Below are positions 37,229-47,431 of a stretch of DNA of 64,000 nt, in pieces. Every line of letters begins with the position of its first letter. Position 1 is the first letter of the stretch. The position numbers and the translations under genes are program-made. The notes under the pieces are model-generated. The model was not told the origin of the DNA. It saw only the letters and a list, made by a program, of their open reading frames with translations, and did not search any database. This DNA comes from Bacillus suaedaesalsae. GTDB taxonomy: Bacteria > Bacillota > Bacilli > Bacillales > SA4. The stretch covers positions 1 through 64,000 of the forward strand of contig NZ_JAFELM010000045.1 in the NCBI RefSeq assembly GCF_016890225.1, written 5' to 3'.

Positions 37229-37284
37229 CTAATATCCCTCCACCAGACAAGTTACAACCATTATACCTAATTTAAAAGAATAGT

Positions 37285-37312
37285 AAAAAAGCTGACGAAT
37301 TCGTCAGCTTTC
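37285..37312 (-). terminator. Terminator of qcrABC
   Basis: Perfect palindrome AGCTGACGAATTCGTCAGCT followed by TTTTTTACT on the minus strand. Confidence 0.85.
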
Positions 37313-37317
37313 AATTA

Positions 37318-38103
37318 TTATTCTTCTGTACCTTCAGCATCTTCGTTACCGATATTCGCAACGAATTCTGCTAGCTTTTGTAGTTCTTCATCAGTTCCTT
37401 TGAAAATACCACCCGGCATATCGCCTTGACCATTAACAGCGATGTCCGCAATTTCTTCAGGAGTCATACCAAGACCGATTAAGCTTGGTCCTGCCCCACC
37501 TGTTAGTTGGGCACCATGACAAGATAGACATGTATTTGCTTCTAGGATTTTATATCCTTCTGCTTCTACATCAATTGGAACCTCTTCTACAATTTTACCT
37601 TGCTGTGCTGCTGCTTCCCAGTCATGGGTAGCAACAGATTCCCAAGTTAAGAAAATTGTAGCTGCTACTCCTAATAACATCATACCAACTGCTATAGGAC
37701 GCTTAGCTGGTCGACGATCTGGTCCACGATCTAGGAATGGGGCTAACAATAAAGCTCCAAATGCTAAACCTGGCATAACCATTGCGCCAATTACAGTGTA
37801 AGGTCCAGCTGCAAATTCATACTTTAATAGTTGATATAAGAATAAGAAATACCAGTCAGGTAATGGAATGTACGCTGTATCTGTAGGATCAGCTACACGC
37901 TCTAAAGGTGATTGATGTGCAATTGTTAACGATAGAAAACCAATTAAAAATACAGAACCTACTAGCCACTCCTTTAATAAGAAGTTTGGCCAGAATGCCT
38001 CAGTTTTACCTGGATACTCTGAATAATCCTTTGGTATATTCGGCTTACGTTCAGCAGGAACACGCGAATCACCAACAAATTTCATACCTTTTCCACGATG
38101 CAT
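37318..38103 (-). CDS. qcrC: Menaquinol:cytochrome c reductase, cytochrome b/c subunit
   Basis: 261 residues. First part resembles subunit IV of cytochrome b6f (PDPTDTAYIPLPDWYFLFLYQLLKY) with three membrane helices. The C-terminal part is a cytochrome c domain with one haem site CLSCH and a Met ligand in GDMPGGIF. This b/c fusion is typical of Bacillus bc complexes. Third gene of qcrABC, AGGAGGGG site. Confidence 0.95.
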   Translation of the reverse strand: MHRGKGMKFVGDSRVPAERKPNIPKDYSEYPGKTEAFWPNFLLKEWLVGSVFLIGFLSLTIAHQSPLERVADPTDTAYIPLPDWYFLFLYQLLKYEFAAGPYTVIGAMVMPGLAFGALLLAPFLDRGPDRRPAKRPIAVGMMLLGVAATIFLTWESVATHDWEAAAQQGKIVEEVPIDVEAEGYKILEANTCLSCHGAQLTGGAGPSLIGLGMTPEEIADIAVNGQGDMPGGIFKGTDEELQKLAEFVANIGNEDAEGTEE

Positions 38104-38227
38104 TCATTTCCCCTCCTTTTGTAGAGTGGAAAAAAATCTGTGAAAGAATAATCAAACAATCGTTTCTCGTTTCTCTCTCAAATTTTTTTCGATATTTAAT
38201 TTTCAACATTTCTTATTTTTGTTAATT

Positions 38228-38902
38228 TTACAACGGTCCTGAAATACCTTGCTTACGAATCATCATAAAGTGAGCCGCCATTAAACCAAATAATGCAGCA
38301 GGTAAGAAGAATACGTGGATTGCAAAGAAACGAGTTAACGTTTGTGCACCAACGATTTCAGGATGTCCAGCAAGTAGTGTTTTTACAGCATCTCCAACGA
38401 ATGGTGTTGCGGCTGCAATCTCTAAACCTACTTTAGTAGCGAATAATGCCTTCATATCCCAAGGTAGTAGGTAACCAGTAAAGCCTAGTCCTAACATTAC
38501 GAAGAAAATTAGAACTCCGACAACCCAGTTTAATTCACGCGGCTTCTTATATGCCCCTTGGAAAAACACACGAAGCGTATGTAGGAACATCATAACAATG
38601 ACCAAACTTGCTCCCCAGTGATGCATTCCACGAACAATAACACCGAATGCTACTTCATTTTGCAGGTAATAAACTGATTCCCAAGCATTTTTGATATCTG
38701 GAACATAGTACATTGTTAAGAACATACCAGATAAAATTTGTATAACTGTTACAAAGAATGTAAGACCACCAAAACAGTATACAAATGCAGAGAAATGGTG
38801 TGCAGGGTTAACGTGTTCTGGAACCTCATGGTCCGCAATATCACGCCACAACGGCGTAATATCTAAACGTTCATCTACCCAATCATAAATTTTGTTTAAC
38901 AT
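38228..38902 (-). CDS. qcrB: Menaquinol:cytochrome c reductase, cytochrome b subunit
   Basis: 224 residues with four membrane helices, cytochrome b6-like. Haem-ligand His residues occur in MHHWGASLVIVMMFLHTLRV and in the fourth helix (RFFAIHVFFLPAAL...AAHF). Cys near residue 43 is replaced or absent compared with b6; not checked further. Qo-site partner of the Rieske protein. Three bases after qcrA. Confidence 0.95.
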   Translation of the reverse strand: MLNKIYDWVDERLDITPLWRDIADHEVPEHVNPAHHFSAFVYCFGGLTFFVTVIQILSGMFLTMYYVPDIKNAWESVYYLQNEVAFGVIVRGMHHWGASLVIVMMFLHTLRVFFQGAYKKPRELNWVVGVLIFFVMLGLGFTGYLLPWDMKALFATKVGLEIAAATPFVGDAVKTLLAGHPEIVGAQTLTRFFAIHVFFLPAALFGLMAAHFMMIRKQGISGPL

Positions 38903-38905
38903 GTA

Positions 38906-39412
38906 TTACGCCTCCCCTCTTGGCTTAGCTTTACCTAAGTATAATTTCCCGTCTTTCACTTCAGAAACATAAACATCTAATGGTGCTAAAGGTGGAGTTC
39001 CTGGAACGTTTTTCCCATCCTTCTCATATGCTCCATAGTGACATGGACAGAAGAACCTATTTGGATTTCCTGGATCTGAGTTCCAGTTAACCGTACAACC
39101 TAGATGCTTACAAACAGGTGAAAGAGCAACAACCTTATCGCCATCTTTATACACCCAAGCTGATTTTGGTTCTTCAGATTTGTACCAAGCATCAACTTGA
39201 TCAATCTTATAGTCAAATCGCTTAGGTTCTGCAGTTATATCAGCTACATCAGCAACTGCAACTAAATCAGTTTCAGCTTGCGGACGTAAAACAGGATCCA
39301 ACGCAAATCGAACCATAGGCATAAGCATTCCTGCCGCCATAAATCCACCAACACCAGTAAGGGTATAGTTTAAGAATTGACGTCTTGAAACCCGATGTTT
39401 TTTCTCACTCAT
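38906..39412 (-). CDS. qcrA: Menaquinol:cytochrome c reductase, Rieske iron-sulfur subunit
   Basis: 168 residues from the second ATG of a pair after GGGGGG; the first ATG is at 39415. Tat-like SRRQFLNYT motif before a membrane anchor. Rieske [2Fe-2S] boxes CKHLGC and CPCHYG are intact. First gene of qcrABC; an upstream open extension to 39463 is ignored. Confidence 0.95.
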   Translation of the reverse strand: MSEKKHRVSRRQFLNYTLTGVGGFMAAGMLMPMVRFALDPVLRPQAETDLVAVADVADITAEPKRFDYKIDQVDAWYKSEEPKSAWVYKDGDKVVALSPVCKHLGCTVNWNSDPGNPNRFFCPCHYGAYEKDGKNVPGTPPLAPLDVYVSEVKDGKLYLGKAKPRGEA

Positions 39413-39556
39413 CATTTTCCCCCCTCTATACGAAGCTAAGTCCGTTCGGACATACTTTAACACTTATAAAACTAGGACATACTCATATTATATCAATATT
39501 CTTTTAAGGTCAATATTATCATTTTCATATTCGGAATTAGATATGTATAAATTTTG

Positions 39557-40018
39557 TTAATTTCTCCAAGCTTTTAACAATAATGGTACTAATGCTTGAA
39601 CTTGGTCAGTCATGATTTGTTGTTTTAGGTTTCCATCTACATGCTCAAGAGGGATAGGTGATAGACAAATTAGAGAAGATTCCAGAACCTGTTCATGTTC
39701 TTTCCAAGCAGCATCGCTTGTAAGAAATATTACATGCTTAAATCCTTTAGTTATTGCAAGCATCTTCCAATCTTTTAATCTTTCGAGATCGTTAAATAAA
39801 TTCGTTTCTTCACTTAAGTATGTAATAGGTGGGAATAAAAACATTCTCCCTTTGAATTGACGTTCAATTTCATTACTTAATATAGTAATAAACTCACCCT
39901 CAAGCACTTTATTTTTCATTCCCTCTGAAAAATCAACCGGAATGAGAGGAATTATCGCTGTGTCCACATATTGTTTAGACTGTATGTAAAGATCAACATC
40001 TGTAGTCATCCACTTCAT
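39557..40018 (-). CDS. ypiF: YpiF-like protein (DUF2487)
   Basis: 153 residues from the ATG at 40018, seven bases after GGAGGTG; the frame is open to 40075. Soluble alpha/beta protein (MTTDVDLYIQSKQYVDTAIIPLIPVDF). Position upstream of qcrA matches B. subtilis. Function unknown. Confidence 0.85.
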   Translation of the reverse strand: MKWMTTDVDLYIQSKQYVDTAIIPLIPVDFSEGMKNKVLEGEFITILSNEIERQFKGRMFLFPPITYLSEETNLFNDLERLKDWKMLAITKGFKHVIFLTSDAAWKEHEQVLESSLICLSPIPLEHVDGNLKQQIMTDQVQALVPLLLKAWRN

Positions 40019-40537
40019 ATATTTCACCTCCAATACTACCATTTCCATTAAACCACATTCATTTTTTCTTTTCATCTTATAGAATACAATGCAAACTTCA
40101 TTTTCAATCCAATCTAGCCATATTGTTCACAAAATGTTCTTTTTTGAACCAAGGTGTGAACAGAGTAAAAATATAACGTTTTTTCTTTCTAAAGATTGTT
40201 GTTTTAGCTCTGTAGCCTGTCCGTTCCTTCTCGCTGAAGGCACTTACTTCCGCTCCAATACAATCTCTCACCTAATTTAATTAGGCTGTTTTCGCATACT
40301 TTGTTGTTTTAGTTGAGATTTTCCGCTCCATTACACTATAGCAATTTATTTTATATGCAAAAGCAACAAGCTTTACGAAAACAGCCTTTAATTAAATAGC
40401 ACCAATTCTTATGAAAATAGTAAAAAGTTATCTTTTCCTCTATTGATGTTGATGTTATTCCTTTCATATATAGAAATTTCTCGCAGCAAAAAAAACACTC
40501 TATTACCGATACCCCATTTGGGAATCGATATAGAGTG
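40019..40537. other. Gene-free stretch with inverted-repeat element
   Basis: Upstream of ypiF. Contains the element 40277-40396, preceded by a GC-richer relic (ccttctcgctgaaggcac near 40223) and followed by AT-rich DNA and the terminator of ypiA-ypiB. The small open frame 40089-40280 is not considered a gene. Confidence 0.6.
40277..40396. repeat. Inverted-repeat element, GGCTGTTTTCGTAAA family
   Basis: The left end ttaattaggctgttttcgca...ctttgttg (40277-40306) is matched in inverted orientation by caacaagctttacgaaaac...agcctttaatt (40363-40394). No coding capacity. A decayed relative is at 42405-42502. Confidence 0.75.
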
Positions 40538-40539
40538 CT
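40488..40539 (-). terminator. Terminator of ypiA-ypiB
   Basis: Long stem CACTCTATAT-CGATTCCC with its near complement around AAAT, followed on the minus strand by TTTTTTTTGC. Confidence 0.8.
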
Positions 40540-41077
40540 ATTGAAGACTATTCAGTTGTTTTGTTAGTTGTATAAAAGACTCATGGTCATGATTATCCAA
40601 CGCTTCATCAATCGATTTCATGAGCTTATCTCGTTGAAACGTATAGATTGATTCGACGAGGAACTTTTCTGCCAGTTCCTTATCCTTTTCACTAATTTGT
40701 AAATGTTTTGGCATAAATGGATTGTCTTCTAACACTAAAACGTAGTTTGAGGAATGATAAGATTCACGGAAGTTTAACTGAATATAAATATCTTCATCAC
40801 GATTTAATCGAATATCGTGAAACGATTTTTCCGCATCTGTAGTCATTACGTTTTCTTTATAGAATCGGAACGGTACATCATCTACACAATGAGTAGACAT
40901 GATAATTCCCTTAGGGCAATATTGAGCCTGCTCGACGAAATGAACTTTTTTCATTAATTGATCGTGACTCATTAAGTAATTTAAAATCCAAACGCATTCT
41001 CTTCTTTTTAATTGAAAATTATTTAAAAACCAACGCACAAACTCTTTCTTCTCGTTAACAGATACAGGGGATGCCAT
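40538..41077 (-). CDS. ypiB: YpiB (UPF0302)
   Basis: 179 residues from the ATG at 41077 behind GAGGAGGG, the usual length. [27 protein letters not shown] and [10 protein letters not shown] are typical. The C-terminal helix belongs to the IDEAL domain ([22 protein letters not shown]). Function unclear. Second gene after ypiA. Confidence 0.9.
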   Translation of the reverse strand: MASPVSVNEKKEFVRWFLNNFQLKRRECVWILNYLMSHDQLMKKVHFVEQAQYCPKGIIMSTHCVDDVPFRFYKENVMTTDAEKSFHDIRLNRDEDIYIQLNFRESYHSSNYVLVLEDNPFMPKHLQISEKDKELAEKFLVESIYTFQRDKLMKSIDEALDNHDHESFIQLTKQLNSLQ

Positions 41078-41120
41078 TTGTTTTCCCTCCTCTGTGCTTT
41101 TAAGATAAAGGTTATCGTTA

Positions 41121-42380
41121 TTAATCATTTTCTAATTGGAGTACTGCTTCTTCAATATCAATTCTTGATGGATCAATTGTTAGAATTTCTTTATATAATT
41201 TAATAGCTTCGTCTCGCTGTCCCTCTTCAATTAGAAACTGTGCATATTCTTCTAGGAAATCCGGTTGATCCTTAAAAAAAGTATATGCTGCATAATATTG
41301 TTTTAATGCATCTGAATATTCTTCGACTTCCCTTTTAGCCGTTGCCAAGTCCCATATCATCTGGGGATCTTCGTCACCATTTTCCATCGCTTTTTCAATA
41401 AATGGAATTACTTTCTCATAAGCACCTTCATTCATATAAAGACGTGATAATAAGAAGCTCGCTTCAACAGATTCATGGTCTAGCTCAATAGCTGTTTCGA
41501 GTAATTCCTTCGCTCTTGATGGATCATGCAACTTCACTGCTAATTTTCCACCATATATGAAAAGTTCCTTATTAAATTCGTCAATTTTCAAGCCTTCATT
41601 AACTACTTCATTCGCCTCTTGTAAGAGCTCTTCCGCTTCATAAGCTTTAGCTAACACAATATATAAAGGACTATAAGATGGATCCATTTCCTTTAATTGA
41701 ATCAATTTGTGTATAGTTGTTTTGTATTGTTCCGCTTGGTAAGAAGCACAAGCATAGCCGAACAAGCTATCAATCTCTAGCCTGTCTTCAAGTCCTGCTT
41801 CGTAATGAGAAAAAGCTTCTTCAAATAATCCACTTGCTGCATAGGACTCTGCCAGTCTTAAATCGACATTTATTTCTCCTACCGTGTCTTGTGAGGTTAA
41901 GACTGATTTATAATACGGAATACTGTTTTTGTATTGACCTCTTCCCGAATAAAACTCACCAAGCGCAAAATCGATAATTGTATTGTCTGGAAGTAGTTCC
42001 TTTGCTTGAAGTAATTTTTGCTCGGCAACTTCATCTAAACCTTGCATTTGATAAAGGTCTCCGAGTAGTAGTAGCGCTCTTGGATATTCTGAGTCTGTTT
42101 TTTCTACTGTACCAAGGAAACTAATCGCCTGCTCTTCTTCATCTAAGTCAATTAAGATTTCTGCCAGCAATAAAATTAAATCACTCTCACCAGGGTACCG
42201 TTCTAGGAGCTTACGTAATAAATCTTTCGCCTCTTCTAAAAATCCATATTGATAGTATGTTTCTGCGATACTAAATAGTTCGTCGTCATTTGCTTTTGGT
42301 ATAATGCTTGCAAGCTCGGATAAGCCTTTTTCCACATCTCCATTTTCTATAAGATCCATTGCTGCATGTATCGATTTCAT
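41121..42380 (-). CDS. ypiA: YpiA, tetratricopeptide repeat protein
   Basis: 419 residues made of about eleven TPR units in series (for example [42 protein letters not shown]). Acidic and soluble, no catalytic motif. Presumably a protein-binding scaffold. Operon with ypiB, downstream of aroA as in B. subtilis. Confidence 0.9.
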   Translation of the reverse strand: MKSIHAAMDLIENGDVEKGLSELASIIPKANDDELFSIAETYYQYGFLEEAKDLLRKLLERYPGESDLILLLAEILIDLDEEEQAISFLGTVEKTDSEYPRALLLLGDLYQMQGLDEVAEQKLLQAKELLPDNTIIDFALGEFYSGRGQYKNSIPYYKSVLTSQDTVGEINVDLRLAESYAASGLFEEAFSHYEAGLEDRLEIDSLFGYACASYQAEQYKTTIHKLIQLKEMDPSYSPLYIVLAKAYEAEELLQEANEVVNEGLKIDEFNKELFIYGGKLAVKLHDPSRAKELLETAIELDHESVEASFLLSRLYMNEGAYEKVIPFIEKAMENGDEDPQMIWDLATAKREVEEYSDALKQYYAAYTFFKDQPDFLEEYAQFLIEEGQRDEAIKLYKEILTIDPSRIDIEEAVLQLEND

Positions 42381-42404
42381 ATTACTCCCCTATTTCCCTC
42401 TTAA

Positions 42405-42502
42405 TCTAAGGCCATTTTCGTAAACCTTGTTGCAATTACCTAATAATTACTTTGAAATCTTAAATGTATGATAAATTCATTTCTTTGACGAAAAGATGCC
42501 CC
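42405..42502. repeat. Decayed inverted-repeat element, GGCTGTTTTCGTAAA family
   Basis: Left end aaggccattttcgtaaaccttgttgc differs from the inverted right end at 40363-40391 at three positions. The other end (ttgacgaaaagatgcc) is a weak inverted copy. Confidence 0.5.
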
Positions 42503-42583
42503 GAAACCCTATCTAATTACGTGTCTCTAGACTTTTTGAAAAACAACAATCTATTCGAGAGCTGCCTAATCTAATGAGTTTAT

Positions 42584-43483
42584 TTATTCAAAGGTAGCAG
42601 AATAGAAACCAGGCACTTTAATGCACAGTTGATCACCGTAGCCTGGATTAATATAAAATTCGTTACCTACCTTTATGTTCCTGCCTTTATGCACGGTAAT
42701 TACAGGTCTATCCATATCATAATTAACTTCTTCCTGATTCGCAAATTCCCTGCTTTTTTGCTGATATAAATTATAATCGACATCTCCACCAATTCGCAGC
42801 TCACCTTTTATTGGAGAGATACCTATTTTCCTTAAAACATTAAGGGCTAATGGTTCTCCTTCAGTTGGACAACTAGGTACAGTAGGAATCTTCTCTTCTT
42901 CTAATCTAGCTTTCCATTCAGCTGTTAATCTTTTTATCTTACCTTTTGAATAATCAGGAGTCCATATTGGGATTACGGAAAGAAAATAAGGATATAACGC
43001 TTCTCTAATCCATCCCCATACAGTTGTGTACAACTCCTCTTCTTTTAACTCTACAAATATTGCAGGGATTTTCAATCTTTTACATTGCCTTATAAAAGAT
43101 GGGGTGAGAGCACGAATAGGAATCTTTACACAAATACAATAATCAATCGGACTGTTAATCATTTGCTGTTGTATTTTCATAACTTTTTGTTTAAGTTCAG
43201 ACTCATACTTAACCGAAACTCCAACTAATGCAGTTGTACAGCCTTTTCCGACTAATTGTTTCATATGCTCTTTAAAAGATTGTATATTTGCTAATCTTTC
43301 AATTTTAAAATCTAGCATAACGTGACCTGGAGTTAATAAATAGGGGGAAACATCCATCTTAATAAAGTTCACATTGTTCATATGTGATTTAATATACTCA
43401 ATCTTATTGTCTTTAATGGAAAGAGAGCATGTGATCATTTCACTTTCCTTTTTTACATTGGCATTATTGATTACGTACGTCAT
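42584..43483 (-). CDS. Amidohydrolase-like protein without metal motif
   Basis: 299 residues. The opening (VINNANVKKESEMITCSLSIKDNKIEYI ... LLTPGHVMLDF) follows the beta-sandwich entry of amidohydrolases such as dihydroorotase or NagA, where PG is normally followed by an HxH metal site. Here the residues are VMLDF, so the metal centre is missing. The middle resembles a TIM-barrel (GKGCTTALVGVSVKYES; RALTPSFIRQCKRLKIPAIFVEL). The C-terminal sandwich part (RPVITVHKGRNIKVGNEFYINPG) is also typical. Function unknown. Placed between ypiA and aroA, with its own promoter region. Confidence 0.6.
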   Translation of the reverse strand: MTYVINNANVKKESEMITCSLSIKDNKIEYIKSHMNNVNFIKMDVSPYLLTPGHVMLDFKIERLANIQSFKEHMKQLVGKGCTTALVGVSVKYESELKQKVMKIQQQMINSPIDYCICVKIPIRALTPSFIRQCKRLKIPAIFVELKEEELYTTVWGWIREALYPYFLSVIPIWTPDYSKGKIKRLTAEWKARLEEEKIPTVPSCPTEGEPLALNVLRKIGISPIKGELRIGGDVDYNLYQQKSREFANQEEVNYDMDRPVITVHKGRNIKVGNEFYINPGYGDQLCIKVPGFYSATFE

Positions 43484-43851
43484 TCAAAATCCTCCCAACA
43501 CTTGCCTCTACCAAAAACGAATTCCTTAAGACAAGCTATGTTGAAAATAGAAAAAGTATGATTAGAAATAATTGAGTTTTAATAAGAGTTGATTCCCGTT
43601 TAGAGTGCTCGTTATCCTTCCTAGTGGCGGAGATGTTGGAGTCTGCGTTTCAAACAGGACGTGAGTAACCTTAATTGATCCGTTAGTTAGCAGAGGTTCC
43701 TCATGGACGTTGCAATGACCAATTATGTTTAAGTAATTGCCTCAGGGAGGTCTTGAAGTAATAAAAACGAAGAAAACTAAAAATGCCTTTCGAACGATTC
43801 CATTCGAAAGGCATACTATAGACTATATGAAAGACAATAAATTGTATCCTT
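43484..43851. other. Gene-free stretch with decayed repeat and aroA terminator
   Basis: A relic of the GC-rich repeat core is seen at about 43580-43690 (gttgattcccgtttagagtgctcg). The aroA terminator occupies 43778-43815. The open frame 43701-43883 is not convincing. Confidence 0.55.
43778..43815 (-). terminator. Terminator of the aro/trp supra-operon
   Basis: ATGCCTTTCGAA/TTCGAAAGGCAT stem followed on the minus strand by TTTTTAGTTTTC. It is 37 bases after aroA. Confidence 0.85.
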
Positions 43852-45138
43852 TTACCGTTTAGTGAGTGATTGTATATCATCAAAAAATGTTGGATACGAC
43901 ACAGCTATTGCTTCTGTGTTTTCAACTTCTACAATTCCTTCTGTTATAAAGGAGGCAATCGATAGCATCATGCCTATTCGGTGATCTCCGTAGCTATTTA
44001 CTGTATTCCCTGACAGAGTTGCTCCACCATGAATTATCATACCGTCTTCAGTTGCTTCAATAGAAGCACCTAATTTCGATAATTCATTTACTACCGTATC
44101 GATTCGATTCGTTTCCTTCACCTTTAATTCACTTGCATCTTTAATAATAGTTGTTCCTTCGGCTTGTGTTGCAAGCAATGCAATGATAGGAATCTCATCA
44201 ATCAGTCTTGGTATTAAACTTCCACTAATTTCAATTCCTTTTAAGTTTGAAGTGGAAATATGAAGATCAGCAAAAGGCTCAAAGTTTTTCTCTTGGTGAT
44301 TTGTTATGGAAATAGATGCACCCATCTGTTGCAATACATCAATAACTCCAGTCCTAGTAGGATTAATACCAACATTTTTTAATGTAATATTACTTTCAGG
44401 TGTGATTGCTCCAGCAACTAAAAAGAATGCAGCGGATGATATGTCACCAGGTACATAAATGGATGTAGCTGTTAATGATTGACCGCCCTTCACTGAAACA
44501 GTGTTCTCATTCGTTTCAACTACTGCTCCGAACGCTAGAAGCATTCTTTCTGTATGATCTCTAGATTGATGAGGCTCTGTAACTGTCGTTTCCCCTATAC
44601 CATTCAATCCCGCTAATAAAATGGCAGACTTCACTTGTGCACTTGCGATAGGAGATTGATAATGCATACCTTTTAATCCTCCCCCACGGATGGAGATTGG
44701 AGTATATTGTCCATCTTGTCTGCCATCTATTTTGGCCCCCATCTCTCTTAATGGTTCGGTTACCCTCCGCATTGGCCGCCTTCCAATTGATTCATCTCCG
44801 ATCAGACATGAATGATTTGGTAGTCCTGCTAAAATTCCTAATAATAGTCTTGCTGTTGTACCAGAATTCCCAACATCTAAAACTTCCTTCGGTTCTTGAA
44901 TTCCATTCCAGCCTGCACCTGTTACACTGACATTTTCATGTGATTGCACAATGTCAATCCCCATTTTGCGAAAGCATGAAATCGTACTAAGACAGTCCTC
45001 ACCTGGTAAAAAATGTTCAATCTGTGTCACTCCATTAGCAAGAGAACCAAACATGACCGCTCTATGGGAGATTGATTTATCACCAGGAACCTCGATTGTT
45101 CCGTTTAAAGGTGTATGATACAAAGATAGCTTCTTCAT
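43852..45138 (-). CDS. aroA: 3-phosphoshikimate 1-carboxyvinyltransferase (EPSP synthase)
   Basis: 428 residues (aroE in B. subtilis naming). Joins PEP and shikimate-3-phosphate in the shikimate pathway. [37 protein letters not shown] and [15 protein letters not shown] are intact. Ten bases after tyrA, AGGAGG site. Last gene of the supra-operon. Confidence 0.96.
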   Translation of the reverse strand: MKKLSLYHTPLNGTIEVPGDKSISHRAVMFGSLANGVTQIEHFLPGEDCLSTISCFRKMGIDIVQSHENVSVTGAGWNGIQEPKEVLDVGNSGTTARLLLGILAGLPNHSCLIGDESIGRRPMRRVTEPLREMGAKIDGRQDGQYTPISIRGGGLKGMHYQSPIASAQVKSAILLAGLNGIGETTVTEPHQSRDHTERMLLAFGAVVETNENTVSVKGGQSLTATSIYVPGDISSAAFFLVAGAITPESNITLKNVGINPTRTGVIDVLQQMGASISITNHQEKNFEPFADLHISTSNLKGIEISGSLIPRLIDEIPIIALLATQAEGTTIIKDASELKVKETNRIDTVVNELSKLGASIEATEDGMIIHGGATLSGNTVNSYGDHRIGMMLSIASFITEGIVEVENTEAIAVSYPTFFDDIQSLTKR

Positions 45139-45147
45139 GGTTGCCTC

Positions 45148-46248
45148 CTAACTTGATATGTATGTTTCATAGTTTTCGTCTTCTAAACAACGTCTAGCTT
45201 CTTCTCTATCCTCTTCTGTTTGAAAGCTAAGTCTTAAAACACCATAAATATCTTCTCTTGCTTCGATAATACGAATATTTGTAATGCTTATCTCTTGAAT
45301 GGCCAAGACTCCTGTTACCTCTGATATTACACCCGGATAATCAGGTACATCTACAAAAAGATCATAAAAAGCAGGTATGGCTCCTTTTGCTTTTTGTGGA
45401 AGTCCATCTCGAAAGGCCTTTGCAGATTCAAAGTAATGATAAATACTCGTTTCATTAAGACTCTCTATCATTTCTTTAACATGATCCATTTCTACCTTCC
45501 ACGCATCAAACATTGCTAACAACTGCTCTCTGTTATGGATTAATATATCTCTCCACATTGCTGGATTTGAGGAAGCAATTCTAGTAATATCCCGAAAACC
45601 ACCTGCAGCTAGTCGACTTATATTATGACGTTCATTTACATACCCTGCAACGTTATGCACTAAACTCGCTGCAATAATGTGGGGAAAATGGCTAATGAGA
45701 CCTGCTATTTCATCATGTTCTCTTGCAGTCATTTCAATAAAATTTGCCTTTGTCCCACTTAGCAATTCCTTTAACGACTCAACATATGCTCTCGGAGTAT
45801 GTTCTGTAGGTGTTAGGATGTAAAAAGCATTCTCAAAAAGATGTGCTTTGGACGATCCAACACCTGATTTATGTGAGCCAGCCATCGGATGACCACCAAT
45901 AAAATAGACTTTTTCCTGATATAAACAAGTACTTGCCTCAACAATTTGTGACTTCGTACTACCAACGTCTGAGATGACAACACCTGTTCTCAACTGAAGC
46001 TTTGAAAACTCGTGAATAATTTTCTCAGTTTGTGAAACTGGTGTAGATATAATGATAAAATCAGCAGAAGTTGCTTCTACTAAATAGTCCTCAGCTATTT
46101 CATCGATGACATGCAGAGATTTTGCCAATCTTGCCTGTTCTACTTTGATATCATATCCACTAATTAAGACATCCTGATTCCGCCTAATCGCTAAACCAAT
46201 TGAGCCACCAATTAATCCAAGACCAATTAATAATACTTTTTTCTTCAT
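45148..46248 (-). CDS. tyrA: Prephenate dehydrogenase
   Basis: 366 residues. NAD-dependent step to 4-hydroxyphenylpyruvate for tyrosine. Rossmann motif GLGLIGGSIGLA, catalytic GGHPMAGSHKSG, and a C-terminal ACT domain (about 295-366, YPGVISEVTGVLAIQEISITNIRI) that suggests feedback control by an amino acid. Ribosome site GAGGTG. Confidence 0.95.
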   Translation of the reverse strand: MKKKVLLIGLGLIGGSIGLAIRRNQDVLISGYDIKVEQARLAKSLHVIDEIAEDYLVEATSADFIIISTPVSQTEKIIHEFSKLQLRTGVVISDVGSTKSQIVEASTCLYQEKVYFIGGHPMAGSHKSGVGSSKAHLFENAFYILTPTEHTPRAYVESLKELLSGTKANFIEMTAREHDEIAGLISHFPHIIAASLVHNVAGYVNERHNISRLAAGGFRDITRIASSNPAMWRDILIHNREQLLAMFDAWKVEMDHVKEMIESLNETSIYHYFESAKAFRDGLPQKAKGAIPAFYDLFVDVPDYPGVISEVTGVLAIQEISITNIRIIEAREDIYGVLRLSFQTEEDREEARRCLEDENYETYISS

Positions 46249-46277
46249 GTTATCACCTCGAAGTTGAATATGTAGAG

Positions 46278-46306
46278 AAAAAGGCAGGTTAGGTACCCAC
46301 CTTTTG
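46278..46306 (-). terminator. Hairpin between hisC and tyrA
   Basis: AAAAGGTGGGTACC on the minus strand pairs with GGTTAGGTACC-type arms and is followed by TTTTTCTC. It may act as a partial terminator inside the operon. Confidence 0.5.
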
Positions 46307-46312
46307 ACCAGA

Positions 46313-47416
46313 TTATGAAACTTGAAATTTTGTTTTCAACATCGTAGTTAATAACGAAATGATGCTTTGGTTATCTTCTGTGCTTCCTACTGTAATTCTT
46401 ACACAAGTAGGGAAGCCAAGTGCATTTCCTGACCGAACAATAAACCCACGCTCTAGTAAATATTGAAATACTTCATTTCCTTGTATTGATTTGAAATCTA
46501 TTAATAGAAAGTTCCCTTGAGACGGATAATACGCTAATTCATTCTCCACGCAAAATTGAATAAACTGTTGTAATCCTAATCTGTTTTTTTCTCTGCATGC
46601 TGCAACGAATTCTTGATCAGAAATTGCTGCAATTGCTGCAGCCTGTGCGAATCTAGAAGTATTGAAAGGTTCCCTTACAGTCTCAATAGCATTTATAAAT
46701 TCAGCATTACCAATTCCATAACCAATTCTCAAGCTGGCTAACCCATATATTTTAGAAAAGGTTCTTAATATCATTACATTTTTATACTGATCTAGTAATG
46801 TAACACTATCTAACTTCAAATTCGATTCAACATATTCATAATACGCCTCATCTAAGACGATTAATGTTGTAGCAGGTACTTTTTCAATAAAAGAAAGCAA
46901 GTTATTTTTATCAGTAAGGGTACCGGTAGGGTTATTGGGTGAACATACCCAAACTATTCTGGTTTTTTCATCTATTACGGAAAGCATGCCTTCTAAATCG
47001 TGCTGGCCATTACATAACTCAATCTCTCTTATTTCTGCTCCTTCAATGACAGCATTATGCTTATATTGTGGAAACGTCGGAGTAGCCATTACAGTGTTTG
47101 TATCCCTAGACAGTAATGCACGACACAAGATTTGAATAACCTCATCTGACCCATTTCCAAAAATAAGTTGATTAGGAGCTACGTCCAAAAATAAAGCTAA
47201 TTTCTCTCTCAATTGACTAGCATATCCATCTGGATATAATGTGACCTCATTTAAACTTTTTTGAATAGCTTTTTGAACCTGAGGGGAACTTCCAAATGGA
47301 TTTTCGTTTGATGCTAACTTGACAATCTTATCTAATCCGTACATTGCCTTAACTTCCTCAATAGGCTTTCCAGGCTGATAAGGAGTTAATGTTTCAAGTT
47401 GTTGTTTGATTATCAT
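46313..47416 (-). CDS. hisC: Histidinol-phosphate / aromatic aminotransferase
   Basis: 367 residues, fold-type I PLP enzyme. PLP Lys in RTFSKIYGLASLRIGYG; also SNENPFGSSP and WVCSPNNPTGTL. In B. subtilis the enzyme in this operon serves both histidine and phenylalanine/tyrosine synthesis, and the same is likely here. Confidence 0.94.
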   Translation of the reverse strand: MIIKQQLETLTPYQPGKPIEEVKAMYGLDKIVKLASNENPFGSSPQVQKAIQKSLNEVTLYPDGYASQLREKLALFLDVAPNQLIFGNGSDEVIQILCRALLSRDTNTVMATPTFPQYKHNAVIEGAEIREIELCNGQHDLEGMLSVIDEKTRIVWVCSPNNPTGTLTDKNNLLSFIEKVPATTLIVLDEAYYEYVESNLKLDSVTLLDQYKNVMILRTFSKIYGLASLRIGYGIGNAEFINAIETVREPFNTSRFAQAAAIAAISDQEFVAACREKNRLGLQQFIQFCVENELAYYPSQGNFLLIDFKSIQGNEVFQYLLERGFIVRSGNALGFPTCVRITVGSTEDNQSIISLLTTMLKTKFQVS

Positions 47417-47431
47417 GATCTGTATTCCTTT

